This document shows positions 1 to 8,437 of a DNA stretch of 64,000 nucleotides, one piece after another (position 1 is the stretch's first letter; each line of letters opens with the position of its first letter). The position numbers and the translations under genes were made by a program. Origin of the DNA: Verrucosispora sp. WMMD573 (GTDB taxonomy: Bacteria > Actinomycetota > Actinomycetes > Mycobacteriales > Micromonosporaceae); the NCBI RefSeq assembly GCF_027497175.1, contig NZ_CP114901.1:3472001-3536000 (forward strand). The letters are read 5' to 3'. The notes beneath the pieces are model-generated. The model made no database searches. It saw nothing but the letters and a program-made list of their open reading frames with translations, and was not told the origin of the DNA.

Positions 1-639
1 CCAGTTGTAGACGACGGACACCTTTTCCGTGGGCACACCCCGCGCGACGAGGGTGTCCCGCAGCCCGGGGCAGGGGACCGTGACGTGCTCGGCCCAGCGA
101 TAGGTGAGATCGGTGAATCGGCTCAACGCCGTCTCGGCGGCCCGGCGAGCCAGGCCGCGGGTGAGGAAACCAGTGGCGAAGACCGAGTCGGGCCAGAGGT
201 CCATCACCATCAGCACGTACGGCAGTCCCCACCGAAGCCGGGCTGCCAGGGCCGCGGCAGCCGCCGTGGCCGGTGACGAGTAGACGAGCGCCACATCCGC
301 AGTACGCAGCAGCGAGGAGCCAAGCAGCGTCGATGACGTCGCCCAGGTCAGGTAGTTGAGGGCGCGACCGGCGGCGGACCGGTCGTGGCTCGGATGCAAC
401 GGGGTCCGCAGCACCCGGAGACCGGCTACCTCATCGACGACCGGTCGACGGTGTGAGTAGCCCGGATGAACGATGCCGGTCGGATAGTTGGGCACCCCCG
501 TCAGCACGTCGACCTCAAAGCCCTGCCGCTGTAGGCAGCGAGTGAGACCCAGCGGAAGGTGCACCGGCTCCGGTGGGAAGAACTGGCTGACCAGCGCGAC
601 CCGTGTGGAGACCGGGTCGACAGCGTCGGACCTGGTCAC
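1..639 (-). CDS. Glycosyltransferase family 4, N-terminal part (cut by window edge)
   Basis: The reading frame runs off the left edge, so only about 213 N-terminal residues are visible. They read as a GT-B family 4 transferase of the WbuB/WcaI kind: an early ALVSQFFPPEP strand, then PNYPTG, YSSPATAAAAAL, and MVMDLWPDSVFATG, which are typical of the N-terminal acceptor half. The nucleotide-sugar-binding C-terminal half lies outside the window. The GTG start overlaps the stop of the upstream dehydratase gene (GTGA), so the two are translationally coupled. In FnlA-type loci a WbuB-like enzyme transfers FucNAc, which fits here by inference. The exact donor and acceptor cannot be told. Confidence 0.85.
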   Translation of the reverse strand, partial: MTRSDAVDPVSTRVALVSQFFPPEPVHLPLGLTRCLQRQGFEVDVLTGVPNYPTGIVHPGYSHRRPVVDEVAGLRVLRTPLHPSHDRSAAGRALNYLTWATSSTLLGSSLLRTADVALVYSSPATAAAAALAARLRWGLPYVLMVMDLWPDSVFATGFLTRGLARRAAETALSRFTDLTYRWAEHVTVPCPGLRDTLVARGVPTEKVSVVYNW

Positions 640-1685
640 CTGCTGTGCATCTCGGTCGGTTGGCCGACCGCGTCCAACTGCGCTCGGATCTCCGGCAGGG
701 TCAGCAGCAGTGACATGATCTCGGGGACGTCCAGTCGCCGAGCGTTGTGCGAGTGGTAGTCCGCGATGTGCTCCTGGCGGGTGTCGCCTTCGTCGAAGTA
801 CAGGGCGTAGTTCAGGTCTCGGCTGTCGATCGGCACCCGCAGGAAGTCGCCGAGGTCCTGCGCTCGGGCCAGGTCCTCGCGGCTGGCCAGGGTTTCGTAC
901 AGCTTCTCGCCGTGCCGGATGCCGAGTACTTCGAACTTTGCCGGCACACCGAACAGATTGCACAGCGCGATGGCGAGATCGGCGATGGTGCAGGCACCGG
1001 CCTTGCGGATGAATATGTCGCCGGGCTGTCCCTGCCGAAACGCATGCTCGACCAGCTCGACGGACTGGCCCAGCGACATGAGGAACCGGGTCATGCTCGG
1101 TTCGGTCACCGTCGGCGCCACACCGTTGCGAATCTGCTCGATGAACAGCGGGATGACCGAGCCTCGCGAATACATCACGTTGCCGTAGCGGACGCAGCAG
1201 ACCCGGGTTTCTGCCAACGGGTTGATCCGCGCGTGTGCCTGGGCGACCTTCTCCATCAGCGCCTTGGTCATGCCCATGGCGTTCACCGGGTAGACGGCCT
1301 TGTCGGTACTGAGCAGCACAAGTGTCTCGACGCCGTTGCGCTCGCATGCGTCGACGACGTTGGCGCTGCCGAGCACGTTGGTCCGGACCGCCTCCAGCGG
1401 GAAGAACTCGCAGGACGGCACCTGCTTGAGAGCCGCGGCGTGGAAGACGAAGTCCACTCCCCGCGCCGCTTTGTGGACGCTGTCGAGATCCCGAACGTCC
1501 CCCACGATGTAGCGCACCCGGTCGTCGCGCAGCCGGTGCCGCATGACGTCCTGCTTGGACTCGTCGCGGCTGAGTACGCGCACGCCGGCCGCGCCGGCGT
1601 CGAGCAGCCGGGAGACCATCGTCTGCCCGAAGGAGCCGGTGCCGCCGGTGATGAGGAAATGGCGGCCCGAAAGTGAGGAGTTCAC
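636..1685 (-). CDS. UDP-GlcNAc 4,6-dehydratase/5-epimerase, FnlA/CapE-like
   Basis: Cytosolic SDR-fold enzyme of about 349 residues, the family length. It probably converts UDP-GlcNAc to a 4-keto-6-deoxy (L-configured) sugar on the way to UDP-L-FucNAc or UDP-L-QuiNAc. Seen: the TGGTGSFG nucleotide-binding loop near the N terminus, STDKAVYPVNAMGMTK with Met in place of the usual SDR Tyr (typical of this family), and a GEKLYE motif near the C terminus. The frame opens 63 bases further upstream, but the GTG at 1683-1685 is preceded by GGAGGA at good spacing and gives the family N terminus. It couples to the downstream glycosyltransferase. The reductase FnlB is not in the window. Confidence 0.88.
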   Translation of the reverse strand: MNSSLSGRHFLITGGTGSFGQTMVSRLLDAGAAGVRVLSRDESKQDVMRHRLRDDRVRYIVGDVRDLDSVHKAARGVDFVFHAAALKQVPSCEFFPLEAVRTNVLGSANVVDACERNGVETLVLLSTDKAVYPVNAMGMTKALMEKVAQAHARINPLAETRVCCVRYGNVMYSRGSVIPLFIEQIRNGVAPTVTEPSMTRFLMSLGQSVELVEHAFRQGQPGDIFIRKAGACTIADLAIALCNLFGVPAKFEVLGIRHGEKLYETLASREDLARAQDLGDFLRVPIDSRDLNYALYFDEGDTRQEHIADYHSHNARRLDVPEIMSLLLTLPEIRAQLDAVGQPTEMHSR

Positions 1686-1722
1686 GCTTCCTCCGTCGTT
1701 TGTGGCCCCCGGGGGAGCTGAA

Positions 1723-1737
1723 GATTCGCGTCGAATC
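1723..1737. promoter_or_regulatory. Perfect palindrome between divergent sugar genes
   Basis: GATTCG-CGT-CGAATC is a perfect 6+3+6 inverted repeat in the AT-richer spacer between the FnlA-like gene (leftward) and the WecB-like gene (rightward). It sits about 40 bases upstream of the leftward start codon. A dyad in this place could be an operator shared by both genes. No matching regulator gene is visible nearby and the site is short, so the function is a guess. Confidence 0.35.
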
Positions 1738-1911
1738 AGACAATACAACTCATCGGTTGTGTGAGGGTGGTAATTCGAAAGGGCGGTTGGGCAATGTGCT
1801 TATGTGACAGTCGTTCGCGCTTTTTGGTGCATCACCTGTCTTTCTGTGGCTCGTTGAAATTGGGTCCGTTGCCGGTCCGTTCGAGGGGTCGGCTCAGCGA
1901 AGGGTGAGGCG

Positions 1912-3036
1912 ATGACACGGGTCATGACCGTGGTGGGAACGCGACCAGAGATCATCCGGTTGTCCCGGATCATCGAGCGATTGGATCGTACGGTCGACCA
2001 TGTACTCATCCACACCGGACAAAATTGGGACCATTCGTTGTCCGACGTCTTCTTCGCCGAGATGAAGATTCGGGAGCCCGACCGCTTCCTCCGGGTGGAC
2101 ACGTCCTCGCTCGGGCGGGTGCTCGGCGGCGTCCTCGTCGGCGTCGAGGAGACGATCCGTGAGCTACGACCGGACGCGCTGCTGGTGCTCGGCGACACCA
2201 ACAGCGCCATCGCCTCGGTGATGGCGCGGCGGATGCGGGTGCCGGTCTACCACATGGAGGCGGGCAACCGATGCTTCGACCTCAACGTGCCGGAGGAGAC
2301 CAACCGTCGTCTGGTCGATCACGTCGCCGACTTCAATCTGGTCTACAGCGAGCACGCTCGCCGCAACCTGCTCGCCGAAGGACTCCACCCCCGACGGATC
2401 CTGCACACCGGATCGCCGATGCGGGAGGTGCTCGATCACTACCGGACCGAGATCGAGGCGTCGCCAGTTCTGCACCAGTTGGAGCTGCAACCCGGGGGCT
2501 ACTTCGTGGTGAGTGCCCACCGGGAGGAGAACGTGGACGATCCCGCCCGACTGCGGCGGCTGCTCGACTGCCTGCGGGCCGTCCGCGCCGAGTGGGGCCT
2601 GCCCGTGTTGGTCTCCACCCATCCACGTACCCGCAAACGGCTGGAGTCACTGACCGACGACGGGACGGACCTTGACGGCATCGCCTTCCACGAGCCGTTT
2701 GGCTTCTTCGACTACGTACGCCTGCAGACCCAGGCCCGGTGCGTCCTGTCCGACAGCGGCACGATCAGCGAGGAGGCCGCGATCCTCGGCTTCCCCGCGG
2801 TGACCCTGCGCGACGCCATGGAGCGGCCGGAGGCGCTCGACGCCGGGGGCATCATCATGACGGGTCTCGACCGTGACGGAATCGTCGAGGCTGTCCGGGT
2901 CGCGGTCGAGCAGGTGGCGGTGGCTGGCGTCCCCTGTCCGGCCGACTACCAGGTCACCGGGACGTCCCGCGCCGTGGTGAACTTCATCCTGTCCACCGTG
3001 CGGCGGCACCACGACTGGGCGGGCATCCGCCGCTGA
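1912..3036 (+). CDS. wecB: UDP-N-acetylglucosamine 2-epimerase (non-hydrolysing), WecB/FnlC-like
   Basis: 374 residues, normal for the family. It epimerises C2 of a UDP-HexNAc in the cytosol. Seen: GTRPEIIRLSRI at the N terminus, LGDTNSAIA, HMEAGNRCFDLNVPEETNR (catalytic acid/base region), SAHREENVD, and SDSGTISEEAAILGFP binding the UDP moiety. A GAAGGGTGAGG ribosome site precedes the ATG. It is divergent from the FnlA-like gene and ends at a strong bidirectional hairpin. Beside an FnlA-like enzyme it more likely acts as FnlC on the 6-deoxy sugar to give UDP-L-FucNAc than as plain WecB making UDP-ManNAc. That assignment is inference. Confidence 0.9.
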   Translation: MTRVMTVVGTRPEIIRLSRIIERLDRTVDHVLIHTGQNWDHSLSDVFFAEMKIREPDRFLRVDTSSLGRVLGGVLVGVEETIRELRPDALLVLGDTNSAIASVMARRMRVPVYHMEAGNRCFDLNVPEETNRRLVDHVADFNLVYSEHARRNLLAEGLHPRRILHTGSPMREVLDHYRTEIEASPVLHQLELQPGGYFVVSAHREENVDDPARLRRLLDCLRAVRAEWGLPVLVSTHPRTRKRLESLTDDGTDLDGIAFHEPFGFFDYVRLQTQARCVLSDSGTISEEAAILGFPAVTLRDAMERPEALDAGGIIMTGLDRDGIVEAVRVAVEQVAVAGVPCPADYQVTGTSRAVVNFILSTVRRHHDWAGIRR

Positions 3037-3044
3037 GCGATGCC

Positions 3045-3083
3045 ACCAGGGGCTGGTGACCGATCCGGTCACCAGCCCCTGGT
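3045..3083. terminator. Bidirectional hairpin terminator between convergent genes
   Basis: Perfect 18-bp inverted repeat (3045-3062 with 3066-3083) and a 3-base loop (ATC), placed 8 bases after the epimerase stop and 13 bases after the stop of the facing PglF-like gene. There is no long T run, as is usual in actinomycetes. Confidence 0.85.
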
Positions 3084-3096
3084 CGGTACGCGAGTA

Positions 3097-4968
3097 CTAC
3101 CGGGGCAGCGGCAGGCCGCCCAGGACCGTGTCGTTGACGCGACCGGCAGGTTGGGCACAGAGGCGGGCTAGTTCGGCGATGACCTTCTCCGGCTCGTCGA
3201 ACGGGTCGAGGCCGCTCACCTCCAGCGGATCGAGTGGAGGAACCGCGACGTGTGACACAAGCGTGTGCAACGGTCGGGCATCGGTCTCACCGATGCCGAG
3301 CAGGTCCTCGTGCAGCTTCTCGCCCGGACGCAGGCCGGTGTAGACGATCGGCACGTCGCTGCCGGCCTGCTCGGCCATCTGCCGGGCCAGGTCGGCGATC
3401 CGGACCGGCTCGCCCATGTCGAGGACCAGTGCCTCACCGTCGCGGCCGATCTCGGCGGCCTGAAGCAGCAGGTGCACCGCCTCCTGCATGGTCATCAGGT
3501 ACCGCGTCACCTCGGGGTGGGTGACAGTGAGCGGGTTACCCGCCTCGATCTGCCGCTGGAAGGCGGTGACCACGGACCCGCGGCTGCTCAGCACGTTGCC
3601 GAAGCGGACGCTGAGGAAGGTGCCGGGGAAGCGGGAGGCGGCGTGCGCGGTGAGCCGCTCGGTGATCCGCTTGGAGTAGCCGAGAACGCTGATCGGGTCG
3701 GCGGCCTTGTCGGTGGAGATGTTCACGAACTTCGCCACGTCCTGGCAGGCGTCGAGCACCGACAGGGTGCCCCACACGTTGGTCTTCACCGCCTCGCCCG
3801 GGTGTCGTTCGAGCAGGGTGAGATGCTTGAGCGCGGCGGCGTGGAAAATGATCTCCGGACGGCGGTCGCGGATGATCCGCCGGATCGCCTCGTCGTCGCG
3901 CAGGTCGGCCAGGATCAGCTCGGGTCCGTCCAGCATCGCTCGACCGTTGAGCGACATCTGGAGGGCGTGCAGCGCCGACTCGTCGCGGTCGAGCATCATC
4001 AGCTCGCCCGGGTCGGCCTTCATCACCTGTCGACACAGTTCCGAGCCGATAGAGCCGCCGGCGCCGGTGACCAGGATCCGTCGGCCGGTGAGGCCGTTGG
4101 TCCGGACCGCCATCTCGGCGACCATCTGCCGGCGGCCGAGCAGGTCGCTGATCCGTACGTCGCGTACGTCGGTCACGGTGATCCGGTGATCGACCAGATC
4201 GCGTACCGGCGGGATCACCTTGAACGCCGCGCCGGTGTTCAGGGTGGCCTCCCGGATCTGCCGGATGAGGGCGGCATCGGCGTTGGCGACCGAGAAGATC
4301 ACGGTGGTCGCACCGGTGCGGCGTACCGCCTCGGCGACGTCACCGCGACCACCGAGCACCCGGATGCCGTCGACGCAGAGGTTGCGCTTGTCCGGGTCGT
4401 CGTCGAGAGCCCCGACGGGCCGGTAGCGGCCACGTGGGTCGGTGAGCAGCGCGTGGAGCAGTCCCTGGCCGGCATCGCCCATCCCGAACAGCAGCACCGG
4501 GGCCGACGATCGGACGTCCGGACGCAGGGCCAGGTCACGTCGGTGGCGGTAGACGAACCGGACGGCGAGCATGAACAGCAGGGCGAGCGCGCCGCCGACC
4601 AGCGGAGTGCTCCCCGGCACCGGCCGTTCCGGCGCCGGCAGTAAGCCGAGCAGGACGATCGCGACGGTGGTGAGTGCGGTTCCGGCCAGCCCGCGAACCT
4701 CCTGGAGGCTGCCGAGCGGGTGGCGTCCCGAGCGCACCCGGCGCGCCCCGGCCACCGCCACGTGCAGCCCGGCGGCGATCAGTCCACAGCCGGCGGCGCG
4801 GGTCAGCTGGGTGGTGGTGAGGGCGAACTCGTAACGGGTCCAGGCGGCGGCGACGAACCCGCCCACCCAGGCCGTGGCGTCGGTGGCGAGGAACGCCAGG
4901 GTGCGCCACCGGATCCTGCTCCGGCGTGCCGTCGGGCCAGGGTGCCGGCTGGTCTGTGTGTCCCGCAT
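3097..4968 (-). CDS. Membrane UDP-sugar 4,6-dehydratase, PglF/WbpM/CapD-like
   Basis: About 623 residues. The N-terminal third has roughly four membrane segments (residues about 20-150), then a first Rossmann module (LLFGMGDAGQGLL) and a C-terminal SDR dehydratase domain (ILVTGAGGSIGSELCRQ, FHAAALKHL, STDKAADPISVLGYSK, RFGNVLSSRGSV, GLRPGEKLHEDL). Known members make UDP-4-keto-6-deoxy-GlcNAc. The position that is often Met (xMGxxK) is Leu here; I cannot say if that matters. Start: the frame is open 54 bases further up, but the ATG at 4966-4968 has AGGAG before it. It lies 160 bp downstream of the PglD-like gene, with an AT-rich spacer that may hold its own promoter. Confidence 0.88.
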   Translation of the reverse strand: MRDTQTSRHPGPTARRSRIRWRTLAFLATDATAWVGGFVAAAWTRYEFALTTTQLTRAAGCGLIAAGLHVAVAGARRVRSGRHPLGSLQEVRGLAGTALTTVAIVLLGLLPAPERPVPGSTPLVGGALALLFMLAVRFVYRHRRDLALRPDVRSSAPVLLFGMGDAGQGLLHALLTDPRGRYRPVGALDDDPDKRNLCVDGIRVLGGRGDVAEAVRRTGATTVIFSVANADAALIRQIREATLNTGAAFKVIPPVRDLVDHRITVTDVRDVRISDLLGRRQMVAEMAVRTNGLTGRRILVTGAGGSIGSELCRQVMKADPGELMMLDRDESALHALQMSLNGRAMLDGPELILADLRDDEAIRRIIRDRRPEIIFHAAALKHLTLLERHPGEAVKTNVWGTLSVLDACQDVAKFVNISTDKAADPISVLGYSKRITERLTAHAASRFPGTFLSVRFGNVLSSRGSVVTAFQRQIEAGNPLTVTHPEVTRYLMTMQEAVHLLLQAAEIGRDGEALVLDMGEPVRIADLARQMAEQAGSDVPIVYTGLRPGEKLHEDLLGIGETDARPLHTLVSHVAVPPLDPLEVSGLDPFDEPEKVIAELARLCAQPAGRVNDTVLGGLPLPR

Positions 4969-5127
4969 CTGCGGCTCCTGTGCTGTCGACCACTTCCGCC
5001 CGGGGCGAGCGGGAAGGAGCAATGCGCTCTTGTCCTTGTTACATGCCAGATGGGCGTTTCGTGGGCTTTTGAGTCATTGATGATTAATCTTGACCGGCCG
5101 GACCGTCGGATCTGGCGAACCGGCGGC

Positions 5128-5772
5128 TCAGCGGGCCGGTACGCCCTTGACCACGACACCGGCCGGCACATCACGCACCACGCAGGCGCCCGCGCCGACA
5201 GTGCTGTCCCGTCCCACCCGCAACCCCTGCAGGATGGCGGCGGTGGTCCCGACGAGGACGCCCTCCGCCAGCTGGCTCTCGCCGCCTATCACGGCCAGCG
5301 GGTTCACCGAGACGTGATCGGCCAGCTCGCAGTCGTGCCCGACGACGCAGTTCTGATTGAGGAGCACGTGCCGCCCGAGGGTGACGTTCGTGGTGATCCG
5401 TACCCCGGCAAAGGCGACCAGCCCGGGTCCGTGCCGCAGGTCCGGGCCGAGCGTGGCGTCGGGGTGTACGAGACTGGCCGCCGGCGTCCCGTACCGATCG
5501 ACCCGTTCGGCGACCGCCCGGCGGACCTGGGGGTCACCGATGCCGATGACGTGATGGGTGTCGACGGGTGCCTCGGCGAACCAGGACAGACCGCCGAGGT
5601 ACGGCACGTCGAGTCGCTGCACCCGCTTGAGGTTCACCTCGCTCGGGCGGTCGTCGACGAAGCCCAGCACCTGCCAGCGAGGCAGCAGGGCGGCGGCGTT
5701 CACGGCGCGGACGATGCTCAGGACATCCCGACCGTGTCCTCCGCAGCCGACGATGACCAGGGGGAGAGTCAC
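5128..5772 (-). CDS. NeuD/PglD-family sugar O- or N-acyltransferase
   Basis: 214 residues. An N-terminal Rossmann-like UDP-sugar domain (LVIVGCGGHGRDVL) is followed by a left-handed beta helix of hexapeptide repeats (from about residue 105). His146 in NCVVGHDCEL is the candidate catalytic base, matching the His of PglD, which acetylates UDP-4-amino-6-deoxy-GlcNAc with acetyl-CoA to give UDP-diNAc-bacillosamine. The GTG start overlaps the stop of the aminotransferase gene (GTGA). A longer upstream reading exists in this frame but lies wholly inside the aminotransferase gene. Position after a PglE-like gene supports an amino-sugar substrate. Confidence 0.87.
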   Translation of the reverse strand: MTLPLVIVGCGGHGRDVLSIVRAVNAAALLPRWQVLGFVDDRPSEVNLKRVQRLDVPYLGGLSWFAEAPVDTHHVIGIGDPQVRRAVAERVDRYGTPAASLVHPDATLGPDLRHGPGLVAFAGVRITTNVTLGRHVLLNQNCVVGHDCELADHVSVNPLAVIGGESQLAEGVLVGTTAAILQGLRVGRDSTVGAGACVVRDVPAGVVVKGVPAR

Positions 5773-6917
5773 GTCGCCGGGACCCCCGTTCGCACGGCCA
5801 GGAATTCGTCGATCGCCGAGAGGGCGGCGGTGATCTGCGCTTCGGTGAGGACGCTCCCACTGGGCAGGGTCAGACCCTCGGCGTAGAGGCGCTCGGCGGC
5901 ACCGGTGAGCCGTTTCTCCGCATCGGCGTACGCCGGTTGTAGGTGCATCGGCTTCCACACCGGGCGGGTCTCGATGTTCCGGGTGGACAGGTGGGCGGCC
6001 AGGTCCGCCGCGGCCCAGCCGGAGCGGTGCGGGTCGACCCGGATGCTGGTGAGCCAGCAGTTCGAGCCGACATCCTCGGCACCGACCAGGTCTACCCCCG
6101 CTACCGGGGCGAAGAGTTTGGCGTATCGATCGCGCAGCCGCCGTCGCCGATCGATCATCCCGTCCAGCCGAATCAGCTGTGCCCGGCCCAACGCCGCGAG
6201 CAGGTTGCTCAGCCGGTAGTTGTAACCGGTCTCCCGGTGCTCGTAATGCGGGACGGGCTCGCGTGCCTGAGTGGACAGGTACCGCGCCCGGTCGAGCAGT
6301 GCCAGGTCGTCACCGACGAGCATGCCACCACCCGAGGTGGTCATGATCTTGTTCCCGTTGAAGGAGAGGGCCCCGACTCGGCCGAAGGAACCGGCCGGCC
6401 GGCCGAGATGCGTGGCACCGAGCGCCTCCGCGGCGTCCTCGATCACCGCGACGTCGGCGGCGGCGCAGATCGGCAGCAGCGCGGTGTAGTCGGCGCAACT
6501 GCCGAACAGGTCGACCGGGACCACCGCACCGATTCGCTCCCCACGCCTGCGCAGGTCCTGTAGCAGTTCAGCGACGAGGGCGACATCGATGTTGCCGGTG
6601 CGTGGATCGCAGTCGACGAAGACCGGTCGGGCCCCGGTGTAGCGGACCGCGTTGGCGGTGGCGACGAACGTCAGCGTCGGTACCAGCACCACATCCCCCG
6701 GGCCGACGCCCAGCCCCAACAGCGCCAGGTGCAGTGCGGCGGTGCCCGAACTCACCGCCACCGCGCCCCGGGTGCCCACCCGGGCGGCGACCTCTCGCTC
6801 GAAGGCGTCGAGATCCGGACCGGCCGGCGCCACCCAGCCGGAGCGTAGCGCCGCGATCAGGTACGACTCCTCCAGCGGGCCGATGTCCGGCGAGGACAGG
6901 TGAATGGTGTCGGTCAT
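5769..6917 (-). CDS. DegT/DnrJ/EryC1/StrS aminotransferase, PglE-like
   Basis: 382 residues, PLP-dependent sugar aminotransferase. Seen: VSSGTAALHLAL (phosphate-binding region), Asp161 in VIEDAAEALG (pairs with the pyridine N), and Lys190 in SFNGNKIMTTSGGGML as the Schiff-base lysine. It likely puts an amino group on C4 of the 4-keto sugar made by the PglF-like enzyme. Its ATG overlaps the PglC stop (ATGA) and its stop overlaps the PglD start, so PglC, PglE and PglD form a tightly coupled operon. Perosamine- or legionaminic-type products are alternatives. Confidence 0.9.
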   Translation of the reverse strand: MTDTIHLSSPDIGPLEESYLIAALRSGWVAPAGPDLDAFEREVAARVGTRGAVAVSSGTAALHLALLGLGVGPGDVVLVPTLTFVATANAVRYTGARPVFVDCDPRTGNIDVALVAELLQDLRRRGERIGAVVPVDLFGSCADYTALLPICAAADVAVIEDAAEALGATHLGRPAGSFGRVGALSFNGNKIMTTSGGGMLVGDDLALLDRARYLSTQAREPVPHYEHRETGYNYRLSNLLAALGRAQLIRLDGMIDRRRRLRDRYAKLFAPVAGVDLVGAEDVGSNCWLTSIRVDPHRSGWAAADLAAHLSTRNIETRPVWKPMHLQPAYADAEKRLTGAAERLYAEGLTLPSGSVLTEAQITAALSAIDEFLAVRTGVPAT

Positions 6918-7567
6918 CGTCGGCTCCCGAGGAACTCGGGCATGGTGGCGTTGCCCTCGGCCGAGATGCCGTCCTGACGCAGCACTGTGCCGACGGTGGC
7001 GGCCAGGATCGACAGGTCGAGGCGGAGACTGCGGCTGGTCACGTACTCCACGTCGAGCGAGAACTTGGCGTCCCAGTCGAGGCTGTTGCGCCCCCGTACC
7101 TGGGCCAGCCCGGTGATGCCCGGGCGTACCTCGTGCCGTCGCGCCTGGGTGGGCGAGTACCTGCTCAGGTACTCCGGCAGCAGCGGTCGGGGACCGACGA
7201 TGCTCATGTCACCCTTCAGCACGCACCAGAGTGTCGGCAGTTCGTCCAGACTGGTGGCCCGCAGCCAGCGCCCGAGCGGGGTGAGCCGGTCGGCGTCGGT
7301 CAGTAGCCCCCGGGCCGAGTCCGGTGCCCGCATGGTGCGGAATTTGATCAACTCGAACGGTCGGTCGTCCCGGCCGATGCGGCACTGCCGGAACAGCACC
7401 GGTCGGCCCAGCCGCACGGCGACCGCCACCGCGACCACGGCCATCATTGGCGCGGTGAGTAGCAGTAGCACGGTCGCGACGACCACGTCGAACAGCCGCT
7501 TGACCGGGTCGTCCGGCCGCGCTGGCCGGGGCGGGCGCGGCGGCGCGGTCACCGAGGATACGGACAC
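6914..7567 (-). CDS. Initiating phosphoglycosyl transferase (sugar transferase), PglC-like
   Basis: 217 residues, the size of small monotopic phosphoglycosyl transferases. One hydrophobic N-terminal segment (about residues 27-50, KRLFDVVVATVLLLL), then FRQCRIGRDDRPFELIKFRTM, the Asp-Glu dyad in TSLDELPTLW, GDMSIVGPRPLLPEYL, and RPGITGLAQVRGR. It moves a phospho-sugar from a UDP-sugar to undecaprenyl phosphate at the inner membrane face, the first step of lipid-linked glycan assembly. First gene of the operon: GTG start with ACGGAGG eight bases ahead. The 183-bp upstream spacer must hold the operon promoter, though I could not pick one with confidence. Confidence 0.9.
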   Translation of the reverse strand: MSVSSVTAPPRPPRPARPDDPVKRLFDVVVATVLLLLTAPMMAVVAVAVAVRLGRPVLFRQCRIGRDDRPFELIKFRTMRAPDSARGLLTDADRLTPLGRWLRATSLDELPTLWCVLKGDMSIVGPRPLLPEYLSRYSPTQARRHEVRPGITGLAQVRGRNSLDWDAKFSLDVEYVTSRSLRLDLSILAATVGTVLRQDGISAEGNATMPEFLGSRR

Positions 7568-7750
7568 CGTTCTGACCTCCGTACATCAACCGGGCTAAAG
7601 CGGATAAACGGGTTGTATCAGACTGATCGCTCCCGACATCGGAAAATGGCGACAGTCGACACGGATTCCGACACGTCAACCCGCGAGGACACGCAAAGGA
7701 CACGCGTCCCGGCGTGCCGCGTCACCCCGGGTGTGTCGCGTAGCCCCTGG

Positions 7751-8185
7751 TCAGAGGTCTGTGTTGCCCGCGTCGAGCCGCCGCTGCAACATGATCCGCA
7801 GCGGTAGCGACTCGCCGTCCCGGGCACCCTCACCGACGATCAGCGGGGCCGGGTCGGGCTGCGGATCGGCACCGAGAAGCCTGGCCCGCAGCGAGCGCGG
7901 CACGGTCAGCAGGTGAAAACGACCCTCCACATCGACCGCCCGGCTGCGCGCCCGGTCGATGTACCAGCCGTGCAGGCCGGTCCGGTAGCGGGCCCGGCCA
8001 TCATGCGACCGGGCGACAAGTCGGGTGGTGGCCAGGTCGCGCCGCCGCGCCTCGGCGACGAACGCGCTGACCAGCGCCGCCGCCTCCGCCTGCTCGGCCT
8101 CACGGCGTCGCTGCGCGGCCGCCGCGTGCGCCAGCACCGCCTGCTGCCGCGTCTCCCGCCACTCCGCGCCGCCGTCGCTCCCCAC
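7751..8185 (-). CDS. Hypothetical protein, hydrophilic, about 144 residues
   Basis: I do not recognise a family. The product has an Ala/Arg/Glu-rich, probably helical N-terminal part (HAAAAQRRREAEQAEAAALV), then a compact stretch with GLHGWYIDR and VEGRFHLLTVP that looks like a small beta-rich domain, and a C terminus SLPLRIMLQRRLDAG. No signal peptide or membrane segment. The GTG at 8183-8185 is preferred because the longer frame upstream runs through a repeat cluster. Codon third positions are strongly GC-biased, as in neighbouring genes, so I take it as real. Confidence 0.65.
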   Translation of the reverse strand: MGSDGGAEWRETRQQAVLAHAAAAQRRREAEQAEAAALVSAFVAEARRRDLATTRLVARSHDGRARYRTGLHGWYIDRARSRAVDVEGRFHLLTVPRSLRARLLGADPQPDPAPLIVGEGARDGESLPLRIMLQRRLDAGNTDL

Positions 8186-8270
8186 GACCCGACGGTACGC
8201 CCACCCCCGCCCCGCCCCAACCCTCACCCCGCTGACCTGCTCCCCCCCCCGCCACCCCCGGCATGGCCAG

Positions 8271-8400
8271 CAACTTCGGCGATGTTGCTGTCTCAATCCG
8301 CGTTCCGCGCAGAGGCAGCAGTTCCGGGGATGTTGCTGTCTCAATCCGCGCAGAGGCAGCAGTTTCGGGGATTTTGCTGTCTCAATCCGCGCCGAGACAG
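8271..8400. repeat. Cluster of imperfect palindromic/direct repeats (TTCGGGGAnGTTGC family)
   Basis: GATGTTGCTGTCTCAATCCG recurs at 8281, 8329 and (with one change) 8370, and GCAGAGGCAGCAG precedes it twice, so the period is about 41-48 bases. Each unit is itself partly self-complementary (CAGCA...TGCTG). The core resembles the palindromes at 25740, 26867 and 33106. The cluster lies between the 3' end of tex and the start of the hypothetical gene, both leftward. Confidence 0.75.
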
Positions 8401-8437
8401 CGACGTCCCTGAGATTGTTTGGGTCTTGAGCTGGGTG

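Noticed and set aside
3265..4644. Long + strand frame opposite the PglF-like gene
   Set aside because: Low-complexity shadow frame lying within a gene with clear domains on the other strand.
8271..8400. Possible CRISPR-like spaced repeats
   Set aside because: Only about three units with self-complementary, repeated spacers; matches the dispersed palindrome family instead.
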